Positions 50,201 through 60,010 of a DNA stretch of 64,000 nt are shown here, one piece after another. Origin of the DNA: CAWJKP01 sp963843465. Its GTDB lineage: Bacteria > Planctomycetota > Planctomycetia > Pirellulales > Thermoguttaceae. Made by a program: the position numbers and the translations under genes. The first letter of the stretch is position 1. Every line of letters begins with the position of its first letter. Where the stretch lies: contig CAWJKP010000001.1 in the NCBI GenBank assembly GCA_963843465.1, positions 1,612,001 to 1,676,000 on the forward strand, read 5' to 3'. Under the pieces are notes generated by a model, which saw nothing but the letters and a program-made list of their open reading frames with translations, searched no databases and was not told the DNA's origin.

Positions 50201-50392
50201 ATGCGGGCTAGACGTCATCCAAGCGACATCGGGAAAACCCCCGGGGACAGGGAGTTGCTGCGGACGGTTGCCCGCGGGTATACTGCCCGGCAGGCCGGCT
50301 TCTTCCAGCAGCCCGCCGTCCGCATGATCGAGTGGCTGCATCTGCCGGGCGACGCGATCTTCATTCTCGGCGGAATTGCTAGAATGACTTGA
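50201..50392 (+). pseudogene. Possible C-terminal fragment of a quinol nitric oxide reductase (NorB-like)
   Basis: Only about 45 residues look meaningful: ELLRTVARGYTARQAGFFQQ, then PAVRMIEWLHLPGDAIFILGG, then ARMT and a stop. The GY-xAR...FFQQP...EWLxLPGD...F pattern resembles the last helices of NorB-type haem-copper proteins as I remember them. There is no start, no upstream body and no histidine ligands here. I rate this as a plausible gene remnant, not a certainty. Confidence 0.4.
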
Positions 50393-50476
50393 CGCGAACA
50401 AGCAGGTTTTTTTCATCGCGCCGCCGAAGGCAGACCTGGCCGGCCGGAGGCGGTCCGTTCGCAGGAAGCTCCAACC

Positions 50477-52551
50477 ATGCCCGACACTCCCGCTGATCCC
50501 AACCTGGACCCCAAGCGGGCCGCGAAAATTGCCCCCGGGCGGCGGAAGAACCTGGGAACGCCGCCCGAGCCGCCCAAATGGCGGTTCATCTGGTGGTACA
50601 TCCCACTGATGCTGCTGATTCTTTGGGTGTGGCAGGACCAACTGCACCAGATGTCGGTCAAGACCATTCCCTACAGCCAGTTCAAGCAGTATCTTGCCGC
50701 CGGCGAGGTGGCCGAGTGTGAGGTCAAGGATCTGGAGATCACGGGGCGGATCGTTCCCAAGGTGGCCCGGCCCCAGACGTCCACCCCCGCGGCGGGCAAG
50801 CCTGCCGAATCGAAACCGGTTGCCTTGCCCGACAAGTCGAGCCACCAGGCCGCGTCCGGCAAATCGTCTTCCGGTCCGGCCGGCGAGCCGGCACCTGCCG
50901 CCAAGGCGGGTTCCTCGAAGCGGGAGGAAGCCAAGCCATTCCTGTTCCGCACGGAGCGGGTCGAGCCGGACGCGCAATTGGTCGAGCAGCTCGAAGCGGA
51001 CAAGGTCACCTTCAGCGGCGTCCGCCCCAGCTTCATGTCCCAGTTCCTCTATGCCTGGGTGCTGCCCATCGGCGTGATGGCCGTGATCTGGATCTTCCTC
51101 TCGCGAGGGCTGCGGACGGCCGGGCAGTCGGTGATGAGCTTCGGCAAGAGCCGGGCCCGGCTGGTGGCCGACCGCGACACGGGCGTCACCTTCGACGATG
51201 TGGCCGGCTGCGACGAGGCCAAGTTCGAGCTTCAAGAGGTCGTGGATTTTCTGAAGAACCCCGGCCGCTACATTGCTTTGGGCGCCAGGATTCCCAAGGG
51301 CGTGCTGCTGGTCGGGCTGCCCGGCACCGGCAAGACGCTGCTGGCCCGCGCGGTCGCCGGCGAGGCCAAAGTCCCCTTCTTCTCGCTTAGCGGCAGCGAC
51401 TTTGTGGAGATGTTCGTGGGCGTGGGAGCGGCGCGGGTCCGCGACCTGTTCGAGCAGGCCCAGCGACAGGCCCCCTGCATCATCTTCATCGACGAATTGG
51501 ACGCCGTCGGGCGCGCAAGGGGCGTGCATCTCGGAGCGGTCAACGACGAGCGCGAGCAGACCCTCAACCAACTCCTGGTCGAGATGGACGGCTTCCAGGC
51601 CAACGTAGGCGTCATTCTCCTGGCGGCCACCAACCGTCCCGAGGTCCTCGACAAGGCCCTGTTGCGGCCCGGCCGCTTCGACCGCCAGGTGGTGATCGAC
51701 GCGCCAGACATGGACGGGCGGGAGGCGATACTGAAAGTCCACAGTCGCGGCAAACCACTGGCCGGCGACGTCGACCTGCGAAAGATCGCCCAGGGGACGC
51801 CCGGCTTTTCCGGAGCCGACCTGGCCAACGCGGTCAACGAGGCCGCCCTGCTGGCCGCGCGGCGCAGGTCGAGCCAGATCACCCAGCGGGACTTGGAAGA
51901 GGCCGTCGAGAAGGTGGTGGCCGGCCCGGAGCGAAAGAGCCGCCGCCTGGATGAGCAAGGCAAACGCCGCGTGGCCTATCACGAAGTGGGCCATGCCCTC
52001 GTCGCCGCCTACAGCAAGCATGCCGACCCCGTGCACAAGATCAGCATCGTGCCCCGCGGCCGTGCCGCCCTGGGCTACACGTTGCAGTTGCCCACGGACG
52101 ACCAGTTCCTGCTCACGCGCGCCGACCTCTTGGACCGCATGAAAGGACTGCTCGGCGGACGCGCTTCCGAGGAGTTGGTCTTCAGCGAAGTGAGCACGGG
52201 GGCTGAGAACGACCTGGAACACGCCACCACGCTCGCCCGCCGCATGGTTTGTGTGTACGGGATGGGCGAATCGGTGGGCCTGGTACATTGCGCAGACGCC
52301 CCTCGATGTTCCTGCCCGGGGGCGACGGCACCTCGCAGATCGATTGCAGCCCGCAGACCGCCCGCGAGATCGACAACGAGGTCAAGAAGCTTCTGGATGC
52401 CGCCTATCTCGACGCCAAGTCGATCCTCACGCAGCATCGCGACAAACTGGAGCTAGTGGCCCAAGAGTTGATCAAACGGGAGACGCTTGATGGGGCCACC
52501 TTCCGGCAGCTTCTGGGCATCTCGTCCGCCCCCGGCTCCATCGCGAAATGA
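50477..52551 (+). CDS. ftsH: ATP-dependent zinc metalloprotease FtsH (one frameshift)
   Basis: A membrane-bound AAA+ protease of about 691 residues when repaired. Two membrane helices (about 35-54 and 193-213) flank an external domain with a Pro/Ser/Lys low-complexity insertion (about 95-160), longer than usual. The AAA domain has Walker A GLPGTGKT (about 280-287), Walker B IIFIDELDAVG (about 335-345) and the pore FVGVGAARVRDLF. The second region of homology is present (ATNRPEVLDKALLRPGRFDRQ). The zinc site HEVGH is near 501-506 and the third ligand is in STGAENDLEHAT. The frame breaks near 52290; bridging gives HCAQRRPSMFLPGGDG and the normal C-terminus. ATG 50477 is the start. Confidence 0.95.
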
Positions 52552-52615
52552 CCGTCGTGGCGATCATTTCCACGCGGGCAGAGGGTCGCGGACGTTGTAT
52601 TCGTCCACCGGTTCT

Positions 52616-53748
52616 TCAGGGCAGCAGTGTCGCACCGCGGGTGTAGCGGGTCACGGCGTCGCGGTCGAGCTCCAGCCCCAGCCCGGGCTTCTCGGGAATC
52701 GGCAGCATGCCCTCGGCATCCAGTCGCCATCCCCCGGCGGCAATCTCGTCTATGTAGGGCGAACCCGCAAGGTACTCGACTAGATCCGTGTGGGGAAACG
52801 CCGAGGCCAACTGCAGGTCGGCGGCCAGACCGACCGCCGTGTTCCAACCGTGAGGGATGAAGCGGACGCCGTGTTCCTCGGCCATCCAGCCGATGCGGCG
52901 CTCCTCGCTGATGCCGCCCACCTTGGTCACGTCCGGCTGGACCACGTCGAAGGCCCCCGCCTCCAGCCAGGGCTGGAACGATTGCCGGCGCGTGAGCACC
53001 TCCCCGCCGGCAATGGGCACCGGCGAGCGGCGGCGCAAGAGGACGTAGTCGTTGATGGCGTCCGGCCTCAAGGGCTCCTCGAACCACGCCACGTCCAGCG
53101 CGGCCAGCATCTGCGAGGTCCGCAAGGCCCACTTGAAGCCCTGCTTCCAAAAGGCATCGCTCCCGCCCGCGTCCACCATCAGCAGCGACTCCGGGCCGAT
53201 CGCGTCGCGCGCTGCGCGGACCATCGCTTCGTCCTGCGCATTGCTGTGGCGTCCAAACGGTCCCCAGCCGATCTTGAATGCCCGGAATCCCTCTTGTTTG
53301 AGCTCGGACAGCCGGCCGGCCAAGGGCGCCGGCTCCTGCATCAGCAGGGAGGCGTAGGGCCTGACGCGGTCCCGGTAGCGTCCTCCCAGCAGGCGTCCGA
53401 CCGGCTGGCCGGCGGCCTTTCCCAGCAGGTCCCACAAGGCGATGTCGATGCCGCTGATGGTGTGGGTCACCGAGCCGCCGCGGCCCAGCCAGAAGGTGTT
53501 CTGGTGCAGCTTCTCGCTGACCCGTTCCGGCTCCAGCGCGTTTTCTCCGCGATACAGCGGCTCCAGCAGCGACAGGGCCCCTCGGACCAGTTGCTCGCTG
53601 GTAAACGCGCTGCCTAGTCCGGTCAACCCTTCGTCGGTGACCACGGCAATGAGCGTATGCACGCAGTCGTCCGGCGCAGTTCCTCGTCCCATCCTCCCTC
53701 CGGCGTTGCACCGCGCAGTCCGGCGGCTCGAATCTCGCGTATTCTCAT
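52616..53748 (-). CDS. Enolase-superfamily enzyme, mandelate racemase/muconate lactonising type (one frameshift)
   Basis: About 378 residues. The N-terminal capping domain begins MRIREIRAAGLRGATPEGGW. A barrel follows with FKIGWGPFG (Lys region), LMVDAGG (first metal Asp), WFEEPL (Glu), IAGGE (Glu), FDVVQPDVTKVGG and FIPHGWNTAVG (catalytic His on the last strands). The frame breaks near 53675: one missing C separates EELR from PDDCVHTLIAVV. It resembles sugar-acid dehydratases of the superfamily, but I cannot name a substrate. ATG 53748 lies 5 bases after the creatininase-like stop, so translation is probably coupled and the two enzymes may share a pathway. Confidence 0.88.
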
Positions 53749-53753
53749 GCTGC

Positions 53754-54572
53754 TCACCACTGGATGTGTGACTGGACCGGCCCGGCGTGCTGGTCGCTGC
53801 GCGGGGAAATCGGCCAGCCGCGCAGCTCGTCGACCACTTCCACCAGGCGGGACAAGACGGCCTCCCAGATGATCTTCCCCTTTTCCGCCGTGGCCGCGGT
53901 CGGATCCCCATGCACGCCGACCTTGGTCCAGCGGCCCCAGAAGTCGTTCAGCCGCACGTGCGGGAAGGTGCTGTCCGAGCTCATGTACTTGCCCGCCACG
54001 TCGTTGTCCGCGACGGCCCTGTCCATGCGTACCCGATCCGGCGCCAGGTGCAGGTAGAGCGAGGTCTCGAACTCGTCGGCGTGGGCCATCACCGGCGTTT
54101 CCTTCACGCGGTTGAAGGCCTCCACGCCCAGGCTGAAATAGTTCACGGCGGCGCAAAGCGAGTGTGTCGCGAGGACCGTTTTCCGGGCGACCAGGTCGAC
54201 CAGCGGCGTGTTGGACCCATGCCCGTTGACGATCAGGATCTTCTCGAAACCGTGGTAGGCCACGCTCTTGGTGATGTTCAGGCAGAAGGCGATGAAGACC
54301 TCGGGCTCGATGTGGATCGTGCCGGGAAAGTCGATATGGTGCCGATTCAGGCCGAAGGCAACGGTGGGCAGCACCAGCACGCGGTCCGGCGCCCGGCGGC
54401 CCAGTTCGAGACAAACCGATTCCACCAGGAACGCGTCCACGTCCAGGGGAAGGTGGGGACCGTGCTGTTCGGTCGAGCCGGTCGGCAGGACGACCACCTT
54501 CTGCGCCGCGATGGCGTCGTTCATCTCCTCCCAAGTGAGGCGGTGGTAGCGGTATTCGGTGGCTGCACTCAT
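53754..54572 (-). CDS. Creatininase-family amidohydrolase
   Basis: A metal-dependent amidohydrolase of about 272 residues. Family motifs: VVLPTGSTEQHGPHLPLDVD near the N-terminus (Glu, His and Asp metal ligands), FPGTIHIEP, ILIVNGHGSN, and HADEFETSL in the second half. Homologues hydrolyse creatinine or cyclic/formylated amides; the substrate cannot be read from sequence. ATG 54572 has AAAGGAGA about 10 bases upstream; a longer reading would begin in the palindromic repeat. Operon with the downstream enolase-superfamily gene. Intact frame. Confidence 0.9.
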   Translation of the reverse strand: MSAATEYRYHRLTWEEMNDAIAAQKVVVLPTGSTEQHGPHLPLDVDAFLVESVCLELGRRAPDRVLVLPTVAFGLNRHHIDFPGTIHIEPEVFIAFCLNITKSVAYHGFEKILIVNGHGSNTPLVDLVARKTVLATHSLCAAVNYFSLGVEAFNRVKETPVMAHADEFETSLYLHLAPDRVRMDRAVADNDVAGKYMSSDSTFPHVRLNDFWGRWTKVGVHGDPTAATAEKGKIIWEAVLSRLVEVVDELRGWPISPRSDQHAGPVQSHIQW

Positions 54573-54589
54573 TCGACGACGTCTCCTTT

Positions 54590-54664
54590 GTAGCAGGCAC
54601 ACGCCGTGTGCCGTCCGCCATCTCCGCCACCCTGGGCGAACGGCACACGGCGTGTGCCTGCTAC
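54590..54664. repeat. Palindromic repeat, family C
   Basis: GTAGCAGGCACACGCCGTGT and ACACGGCGTGTGCCTGCTAC form the arms. A partial third arm (GACGGCACACGGCG) follows at about 54670. It abuts the ribosome-binding site of the creatininase-like gene, so it lies in or replaces that gene's promoter region. Confidence 0.85.
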
Positions 54665-54697
54665 TTTACGGACGGCACACGGCGCCGACATTCTAAC

Positions 54698-54768
54698 ACG
54701 TACTCCTCTCGCCCTGCCAGAAGGCCAGCGCACGCAAATCGGCCTCACGCGGAGCGTGAGGAGTACGT
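54698..54768. repeat. Palindromic repeat, family E (copy 2)
   Basis: Arms ACGTACTCCTC and GAGGAGTACGT, with an inner TCACGCGGAGCGTGA hairpin on one side. The other inner hairpin of copy 1 (7853-7907) is replaced by unrelated sequence. It lies between the creatininase-like gene and the DUF4058 stop. Confidence 0.78.
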
Positions 54769-54780
54769 TTTCTGAGAGCG

Positions 54781-55554
54781 TCACGGCGGAAGGACCGAAC
54801 GCACCCAGTCGGCCGTAGCGGGGTCCGGCGGCGGTTCCACGGGCCGGCGGTAATCCAGCGCGTAGTCGTAGCCGGCGCGGTCGTAGGTCGTCGTGAAGGC
54901 CGCCTGGAGGTCCAGCGGCACATCCGGGTCGTCGCCGGCCAGCGGAACCGGGACCGTCGGCAAGGGCTGCCGCAATGTCCAAGCATAGACCTCGGCCTGG
55001 GGCAAGCGCTCCTTCCGGCAAACGAAGGCGAAGAAATCCGCCGACTCCAGCGGTTCACGCGTGGGCAGCCGCTCCCCGCGCCGCAAGAGGTCGAGTTCCA
55101 CCAGGTGGGCCGGCGTGAAGAAGACGTTGCTCCGCTTCACCAGGTATTCGTTGCGCCCTTCGCCCACGGTCTTGTTCCAGGGCGAGAGCAGCTCGATGAC
55201 CGTGACCACGTTCTGCGATTGGCGATTGCGGATGCTGAGAAAAGCCTGGCGGAACCGTTTCGGGACGGGCAGCGTGTGAATGACAGGATGGATCATCGCA
55301 GCGGTTCCTGCCAGGCCTTGCGAGCGAACCACCGGTCCCGAACCGGTCTCGGCTACTGCGAGGTCCGGCTCCATGAGCCGATCGGGATCCTCATTCTCGC
55401 GGGCAAGGTACACATACTCCTCGATTTCCACGACATACCTCGGACGCACTTGCGGCATCAGCATATCGCTAAGAACGTTGATAAACCGCGCGTGGAAACT
55501 CTTCCACCGCTGGCCCTCGATGAACGGGTCCATGCCAGGAAATGGACTGGGCAT
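54781..55554 (-). CDS. DUF4058 family protein
   Basis: A complete 257-residue member of DUF4058, common in planctomycetes and cyanobacteria and without known function. It has the family start MPSPFPGMDPFIEG, then SDMLMPQVRPRYVVEIEEYV, VVTVIELLSPWNKTVG and LVELDLLRRGERLP, followed by YAWTLRQPLP. The conserved E-LLSP and ELDLLR segments recall PD-(D/E)xK nuclease-like folds, but I would not assign activity. ATG 55554. Intact frame, with palindromic repeats on both sides. Confidence 0.9.
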   Translation of the reverse strand: MPSPFPGMDPFIEGQRWKSFHARFINVLSDMLMPQVRPRYVVEIEEYVYLARENEDPDRLMEPDLAVAETGSGPVVRSQGLAGTAAMIHPVIHTLPVPKRFRQAFLSIRNRQSQNVVTVIELLSPWNKTVGEGRNEYLVKRSNVFFTPAHLVELDLLRRGERLPTREPLESADFFAFVCRKERLPQAEVYAWTLRQPLPTVPVPLAGDDPDVPLDLQAAFTTTYDRAGYDYALDYRRPVEPPPDPATADWVRSVLPP

Positions 55555-55596
55555 AGGGGTACTCTCCGAGCCAAAGGCTATTACCGCGGAACGAAA

Positions 55597-55686
55597 GTAC
55601 GTCAGACTTTCCAGCCTGACCGAACAGGCAGATCACGCTTTCCAGCCTGACCGAACAGGCAGGTCAGGCTGGAAAGCCTGACGTAC
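55597..55686. repeat. Palindromic repeat, family D
   Basis: GTACGTCAGACTTTCCAGCC opens and GGCTGGAAAGCCTGACGTAC closes it. Inside, TTCCAGCCTGACCGAACAGG occurs twice in tandem, giving alternative hairpins. It lies between the DUF4058 and PQQ-propeller genes. Confidence 0.85.
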
Positions 55687-55801
55687 ATGATTCCTTTTCG
55701 TGTGCCGGCGTAATAGGACCGTCTCCTTCCATCATAGCCGCGGGCCAGCCGCCGTAAAGGGTCGAAGGACGGGGGCGTTACCATGCCAAAGGCGTAACCG
55801 C

Positions 55802-57124
55802 TCAAGGGGAATTGGCCAAAGGGCCTTTCAGGTCCAGGCAAAGGAGGTTTCCCCAATGGCGGCGGGTGTAGAGCCTGCCGTCGCACAACACGGGGCAGAT
55901 CCAGCACTGGCCGTAGCCGCCGTCCATCACCTTGGCGCGGGCCAGTTCCTTGTAGGCTTTCGGCGAGGCCTCGGCCACCACCAGGTTTCCGTCGTCGGTG
56001 GTCAGGATCAGCTTGCCGTCGGCCGAGATCAATGGGGTGAAGCCGAGGCCCACGTGCGTCCACTCCACCTTCCCCGTATCCCAGGATACGCATTGGAGCA
56101 GGGTGCTCTTGGCCTCGCCTTCGAAGCTGTAGGGACCGTACACGTGGCCGTCGACCAACACGCCTGAATGGAATAAGAGGCCCATCCCGCGGCTCTTCCA
56201 GATTTCCTTCGGGCCAGCGGAAGTCAACTGAAGCATCAGCGAGAGACCGTCGCGTGGGAAAACCGAGAGAAGGACCCGATCGCCGTGGACCAGCGGCGTG
56301 GCGAGGGTGTAGCCGCCCCCTTTCCACGAATAGTGCCAGAGTTCCTCGCCGCCGACATTGACTCCCAGGGCCATTTTGGGCGTCAACATGAGTACGGCCG
56401 GCTTGCCGTCGGCCCGGTAGGGGACCGGCGACGACATTCCCGCGGCGTCTCCCGTGCCGCGTTTCCAAGCCAACTGGCCGGTCTTTGCGTCCAGCGCCAG
56501 CAGGCGTGCCTGGCCGCCGGCTTCCACAACCACGCGATCTTGCAACACCAGGGGAGAGCAGGCATAACCGTCGTACGGCCTCTTTCCTCCGAATTCGCCC
56601 ATCAGGTTCTTATGCCAAACGACCCGGCCGTCAGCAGCATCGAGACAGAAGAGCTGCCCGAACCGGCCGAGGGTATAGACGCGGCCGTCGCAAACCGCGG
56701 GGGTGCTGAACGTATCGTCGCCCGGCGCCGGATACGAGTGCTTCCAGAGGACTTTGCCCGTCTCGGCATCAAGACACCATACGATGTCCTTGCCGAGCCG
56801 TCGCCCGTCCTCGTCCGTCTTGTACTTCTTGTCCGGCCCCGGCTCGTCCAACACGAAGCCCATCGTATAGACGCGCGAGCCGACCACGGCGACGGAAGAG
56901 TACCCGCCGCCGACCGGCGTCTGCCAGAGGAGCTTCGGGCCTTTCGCGGGCCACTTGGTGGTCCAGTCCCTCTCGATCGAGATGCCGTCGCGCGTCGGAC
57001 CGCGCCACTGCGGCCAGTCGGCCGCCTGGGCCGTAGGAGCTCCACGGGGCAGATCGGCAATGGCGATGACCAACACTGCCGCCCGCAGTCCGCACCCAAG
57101 AATCTTGAACATCGCCACCGTCAT
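55802..57124 (-). CDS. Secreted PQQ-like beta-propeller repeat protein (paralogue 1)
   Basis: About 440 residues with a signal peptide (LRAAVLVIAIADLPRG...AQAADWP). It then has the planctomycete propeller start ADWPQWRGPTRDGIS and repeated WD-like blades: WCLDAETGKVLWKHSYP, FCLDAADGRVVWHKNL, LALDAKTGQLAWKRG, CVSWDTGKVEWTHVG. No PQQ-enzyme catalytic residues are apparent, so it is probably a binding or scaffold propeller. It is clearly paralogous to the gene at 58660-59967. ATG 57124 has AGGAGCG upstream, 10 bases after the stop of the preceding gene. Last gene of a four-gene operon. Intact frame. Confidence 0.88.
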   Translation of the reverse strand: MTVAMFKILGCGLRAAVLVIAIADLPRGAPTAQAADWPQWRGPTRDGISIERDWTTKWPAKGPKLLWQTPVGGGYSSVAVVGSRVYTMGFVLDEPGPDKKYKTDEDGRRLGKDIVWCLDAETGKVLWKHSYPAPGDDTFSTPAVCDGRVYTLGRFGQLFCLDAADGRVVWHKNLMGEFGGKRPYDGYACSPLVLQDRVVVEAGGQARLLALDAKTGQLAWKRGTGDAAGMSSPVPYRADGKPAVLMLTPKMALGVNVGGEELWHYSWKGGGYTLATPLVHGDRVLLSVFPRDGLSLMLQLTSAGPKEIWKSRGMGLLFHSGVLVDGHVYGPYSFEGEAKSTLLQCVSWDTGKVEWTHVGLGFTPLISADGKLILTTDDGNLVVAEASPKAYKELARAKVMDGGYGQCWICPVLCDGRLYTRRHWGNLLCLDLKGPLANSP

Positions 57125-57134
57125 GATTTCGCTC

Positions 57135-58579
57135 CTACTTCGGCTCATAGATCACCACCATCGCCGGCCGGCGGCTGATTTCCTTGGCCCACGCGACCAA
57201 GCCATGAAGCCGACCCTATAGTCGAGCATGGCGTTGTAGAGCGTGAATCCGTGGTTGCGGTGCTTCCCGTCAGTCCACCACTTGACTGCTTCAGTAAAGT
57301 CCCAGACGTTGGTCGTGCCCTGGCTGGGGCCGTAGGCGGCGAAGATCGGCAGGAAATCCGGATCGTCGCCGTCCCAGCTCGATCCGTGCGTCTCTTTCCA
57401 GAACCGGTCCTTCGCGTACTCGAAAGTATTGACTTCCGTCTCCTTCCACGGCCGGTTGCAGAACTCGGCGACGAACAGGTTCCGCAGCGCGTCCCAGTCT
57501 TTCGGCAGCGGCGACGCGCGCACCAGCAGCAGTCGGGCCGCCAGGATCCGGCTGCCCTGGGGAATGCTGGAGAAATCGACGCGCAGCATCACCGGCCGGC
57601 CGCGGAAGCATACCTCCATCTGTTCCGCCCCGGCAATGCTCCGCAGCGACTCCAGCAGGACCGCGTTGGGCCCGTGGGCACTGATGCCGGTAGACTCCCA
57701 GCCTGCGTACTCCTTCTCGGGCGCGGCCGGGTCAAAACCCTTCTGCCCGTTGCGGAAGATGGCCATGACCGCACGGGGATGCTCTTTCTTCAGCCCTTCG
57801 TATAGCGCACGGAATTCGGCCTCCGCCTGCTCGATGGTCTTGTCTTGGGGCGGGACCCAGTGTTCCATCATTTGCTTTCCGAATTCCGCGGCGCTGGCCA
57901 CCTCGATGCCGAGCCCGAGCACGGGGATCTTGCCGAGCTTGGGATAGAACCGCACCTTGCTGCCCGGCGCCACGTGCTCGCCGTGCGGGGGCGTAGCTCT
58001 GTCGGGGACCTCCGTGGAGACGCGAATGTTGTCCACGAAGATCACCTCTCCCTTGTGCGGAGCATACATGATGATTTCCAACTGCGTGGGTCCTTTCAGC
58101 GGCCGTCCGTTGTCCAGTCCTCTTGGCGTCGGTGCAACGTCCACTACCGCATTGCGGCCTTGGTGGACTAGCGCAAGCTTGACCCAGCCGCGATGTTCTT
58201 TGTCGTCCTCGCGAACGACACGAAAGGCGACCAGGCACGTGCGGCTGGCGGTTACGTCGGCCTTGAAGCTGTTGTAGACGGTCCAGTCTTCCAGCGGAGA
58301 ATGAGTCGCCACGGCCGGGTACTTGCCGCCGGAGAACGTAAGCTTCAAGCACCGCTTGCCCGAGGCGGCGTTCTCGCCGGAAAGTTCGATCTTGACCGGC
58401 GGCTCCTTGGCGCCGGGGACCTTCAGATTGTCGGGAAGGAACTGCGACCAGGCTTTCAGGGCGGCACCGTCCTTGAAATCGAAGAGCAGCTTCTCGGCGG
58501 CGGCCAACGGCCTGCCAGCGAGGAATAGAACGAGGCAAATGCATGCAACAGCGGCCCTACACGTAAGACGATAACCCAT
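57135..58579 (-). CDS. Secreted protein with carbohydrate-binding-like and DNRLRE-like domains (frameshift near the end)
   Basis: About 481 residues. A signal peptide (VACICLVLFLAGRPLAAA) leads to a jelly-roll-like domain (LLFDFKDGAALKAWSQFLP ... KCLKLTFSGG-type) and a middle region with GLGIEVASAAEFGKQM. The DNRLRE-like C-terminal domain has RILAARLLLVRASPLP, NRPWKETEVNTFEYA, NVWDFTEAVKWW and HGFTLYN. Its final residues are out of frame near 57190; bridging gives FMAW...AKEISRRPAMVVIYEPK and the stop at 57135-57137. ATG 58579 has AAGGAG 9 bases upstream. It lies between the two propeller genes. Function unknown; probably a cell-surface or polysaccharide-associated protein. Confidence 0.78.
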
Positions 58580-58659
58580 GATCGATGCTCCTTCTTGCAA
58601 ACGTTTCTTGGGTCGAACCACTTTCGATGGATCCGCGATCGAATCCTCAACTTCTCTGC

Positions 58660-59967
58660 TCATGGCCCCTTCACTTCCAGACAAACGAGATCTCCGCCGG
58701 TGTTCCGGCAGTAGAGCCTGCCGCCGCAGAGAACCGGGCACGTCCAGCACTGGCCGTCGAGGACCTTGGCGCGGGCCAGTTCCTTGAATGCCTTGGGCGA
58801 GGCCTCGGCCACGATCAGGTTCCCTTGTTCTTCCATGATAATGAGCTTGCCGTCGGCGGCCATCAGGGGTGCGTGCCCCAAGCCCTTCTGCTTCCATTTC
58901 ACCTCCCCGGTATCGAAGCGGACGCATCGCAGCGAAGCGCTTTTTGAAGTGTGGTCGAGGCTGTGCGTGCCGTAGAGGTAGCCGTCGACCAACACGCACG
59001 ACTGGAAATAGTTGGCCATCTCCTCGTTCTGCCAGACGAGTTTCGGCTTGTCCCCGGTCATCTGGAGGAGCACGTCCATCCGATCGTTCCCTGATCCGGA
59101 AAGGAACACCTTGTCCCCATAGACGATGGGAGTCGTGCAAGGGCTGACACCCTCTTTCCGCTCTTTCCAAGGGTATCGCCAAAGCTCCGCTCCGTCGGCG
59201 GCGTTGATTCCCAACACAATCGCGGGCGTCAACATCACCACGCCGGCCTTGCCGCCGACCTCGCAGGAGACGGGCGAGGCGAAGCCCGCCTCTCCCTTGC
59301 CGCATTTCCAGCGCGGCTGGCCGGTCCTTGCGTCCAGGCCGAGGACCAAAGCCTCCTTGCCGCCGCATTCGACCACGAGCACGTCGCGTACCAGCAGCGG
59401 TGAGCAGGCGTAGCCGTAATAGGGCCTTTTCCCGCCGAAATCTTTGACCAGGTTCTTGTTCCAGATGATGCGTCCCGAAGCGGCGTCGAGGCACAAGAGT
59501 TCTCCGAACCGGCCCAGGGTATAGACGCGGCCATCGTGGACCGTCGGCGTGCTGTACGTCTCGTTGCCAAAGGCCGGATACGAGTGCTCCCACGCCATCT
59601 TGCCCGTGTCGGCGTCCAGGCACCAGACAAAATCCTTACCCAGCGCCCGGCCCTCCTCGTCCTTCTCGAACTTGCCGCCCGGACCGGGCTTATCCATCAA
59701 GAAGCCCATGGTGTACAGGCGGTTGCCGACAATGGCGAAGGAGGACATCCCCGTATAGACCTTGGCTTTCCACAGGACCTTGGGGCCTTTCTCGGGCCAC
59801 TGGCTGGTCCAGCCTTTTTCAACCGAGATGCCGTCGCGGTTCGGGCCGCGCCACTGCGGCCAGTCGGCGGCGCAGGCCGTGGGCAGTCCACCGCGCAGAT
59901 TGGCGACGGCGACGACTAACACTGCCGCCCGCAGCCACCACGTGAGAATCGTGCCTATCGTCACCAT
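58660..59967 (-). CDS. Secreted PQQ-like beta-propeller repeat protein (paralogue 2)
   Basis: 435 residues with a signal peptide (LRAAVLVVAVANLRGG) and the same ADWPQWRGPNRDGIS start as paralogue 1. Blades include WCLDADTGKMAWEHSYP, LCLDAASGRIIWNKN, LGLDARTGQPRWKCG and CVRFDTGEVKWKQKG, and it ends WTCPVLCGGRLYCRNTGGD. The two paralogues align almost along their whole length and share gene order relative to their neighbours, pointing to duplication within the operon. ATG 59967, 43 bases after the DUF362 stop. Intact frame. Confidence 0.88.
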   Translation of the reverse strand: MVTIGTILTWWLRAAVLVVAVANLRGGLPTACAADWPQWRGPNRDGISVEKGWTSQWPEKGPKVLWKAKVYTGMSSFAIVGNRLYTMGFLMDKPGPGGKFEKDEEGRALGKDFVWCLDADTGKMAWEHSYPAFGNETYSTPTVHDGRVYTLGRFGELLCLDAASGRIIWNKNLVKDFGGKRPYYGYACSPLLVRDVLVVECGGKEALVLGLDARTGQPRWKCGKGEAGFASPVSCEVGGKAGVVMLTPAIVLGINAADGAELWRYPWKERKEGVSPCTTPIVYGDKVFLSGSGNDRMDVLLQMTGDKPKLVWQNEEMANYFQSCVLVDGYLYGTHSLDHTSKSASLRCVRFDTGEVKWKQKGLGHAPLMAADGKLIIMEEQGNLIVAEASPKAFKELARAKVLDGQCWTCPVLCGGRLYCRNTGGDLVCLEVKGP

Positions 59968-60010
59968 TATCTTCTTACTTGGGCTCGTGGGGCTGGTGTC
60001 GAAGCTCTGA

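Noticed and set aside
49700..52288. 862-residue minus-strand open frame across ftsH and the gene remnants
   Set aside because: It runs antisense to clear FtsH motifs and in its last part only shadows the zwf fragment out of frame.
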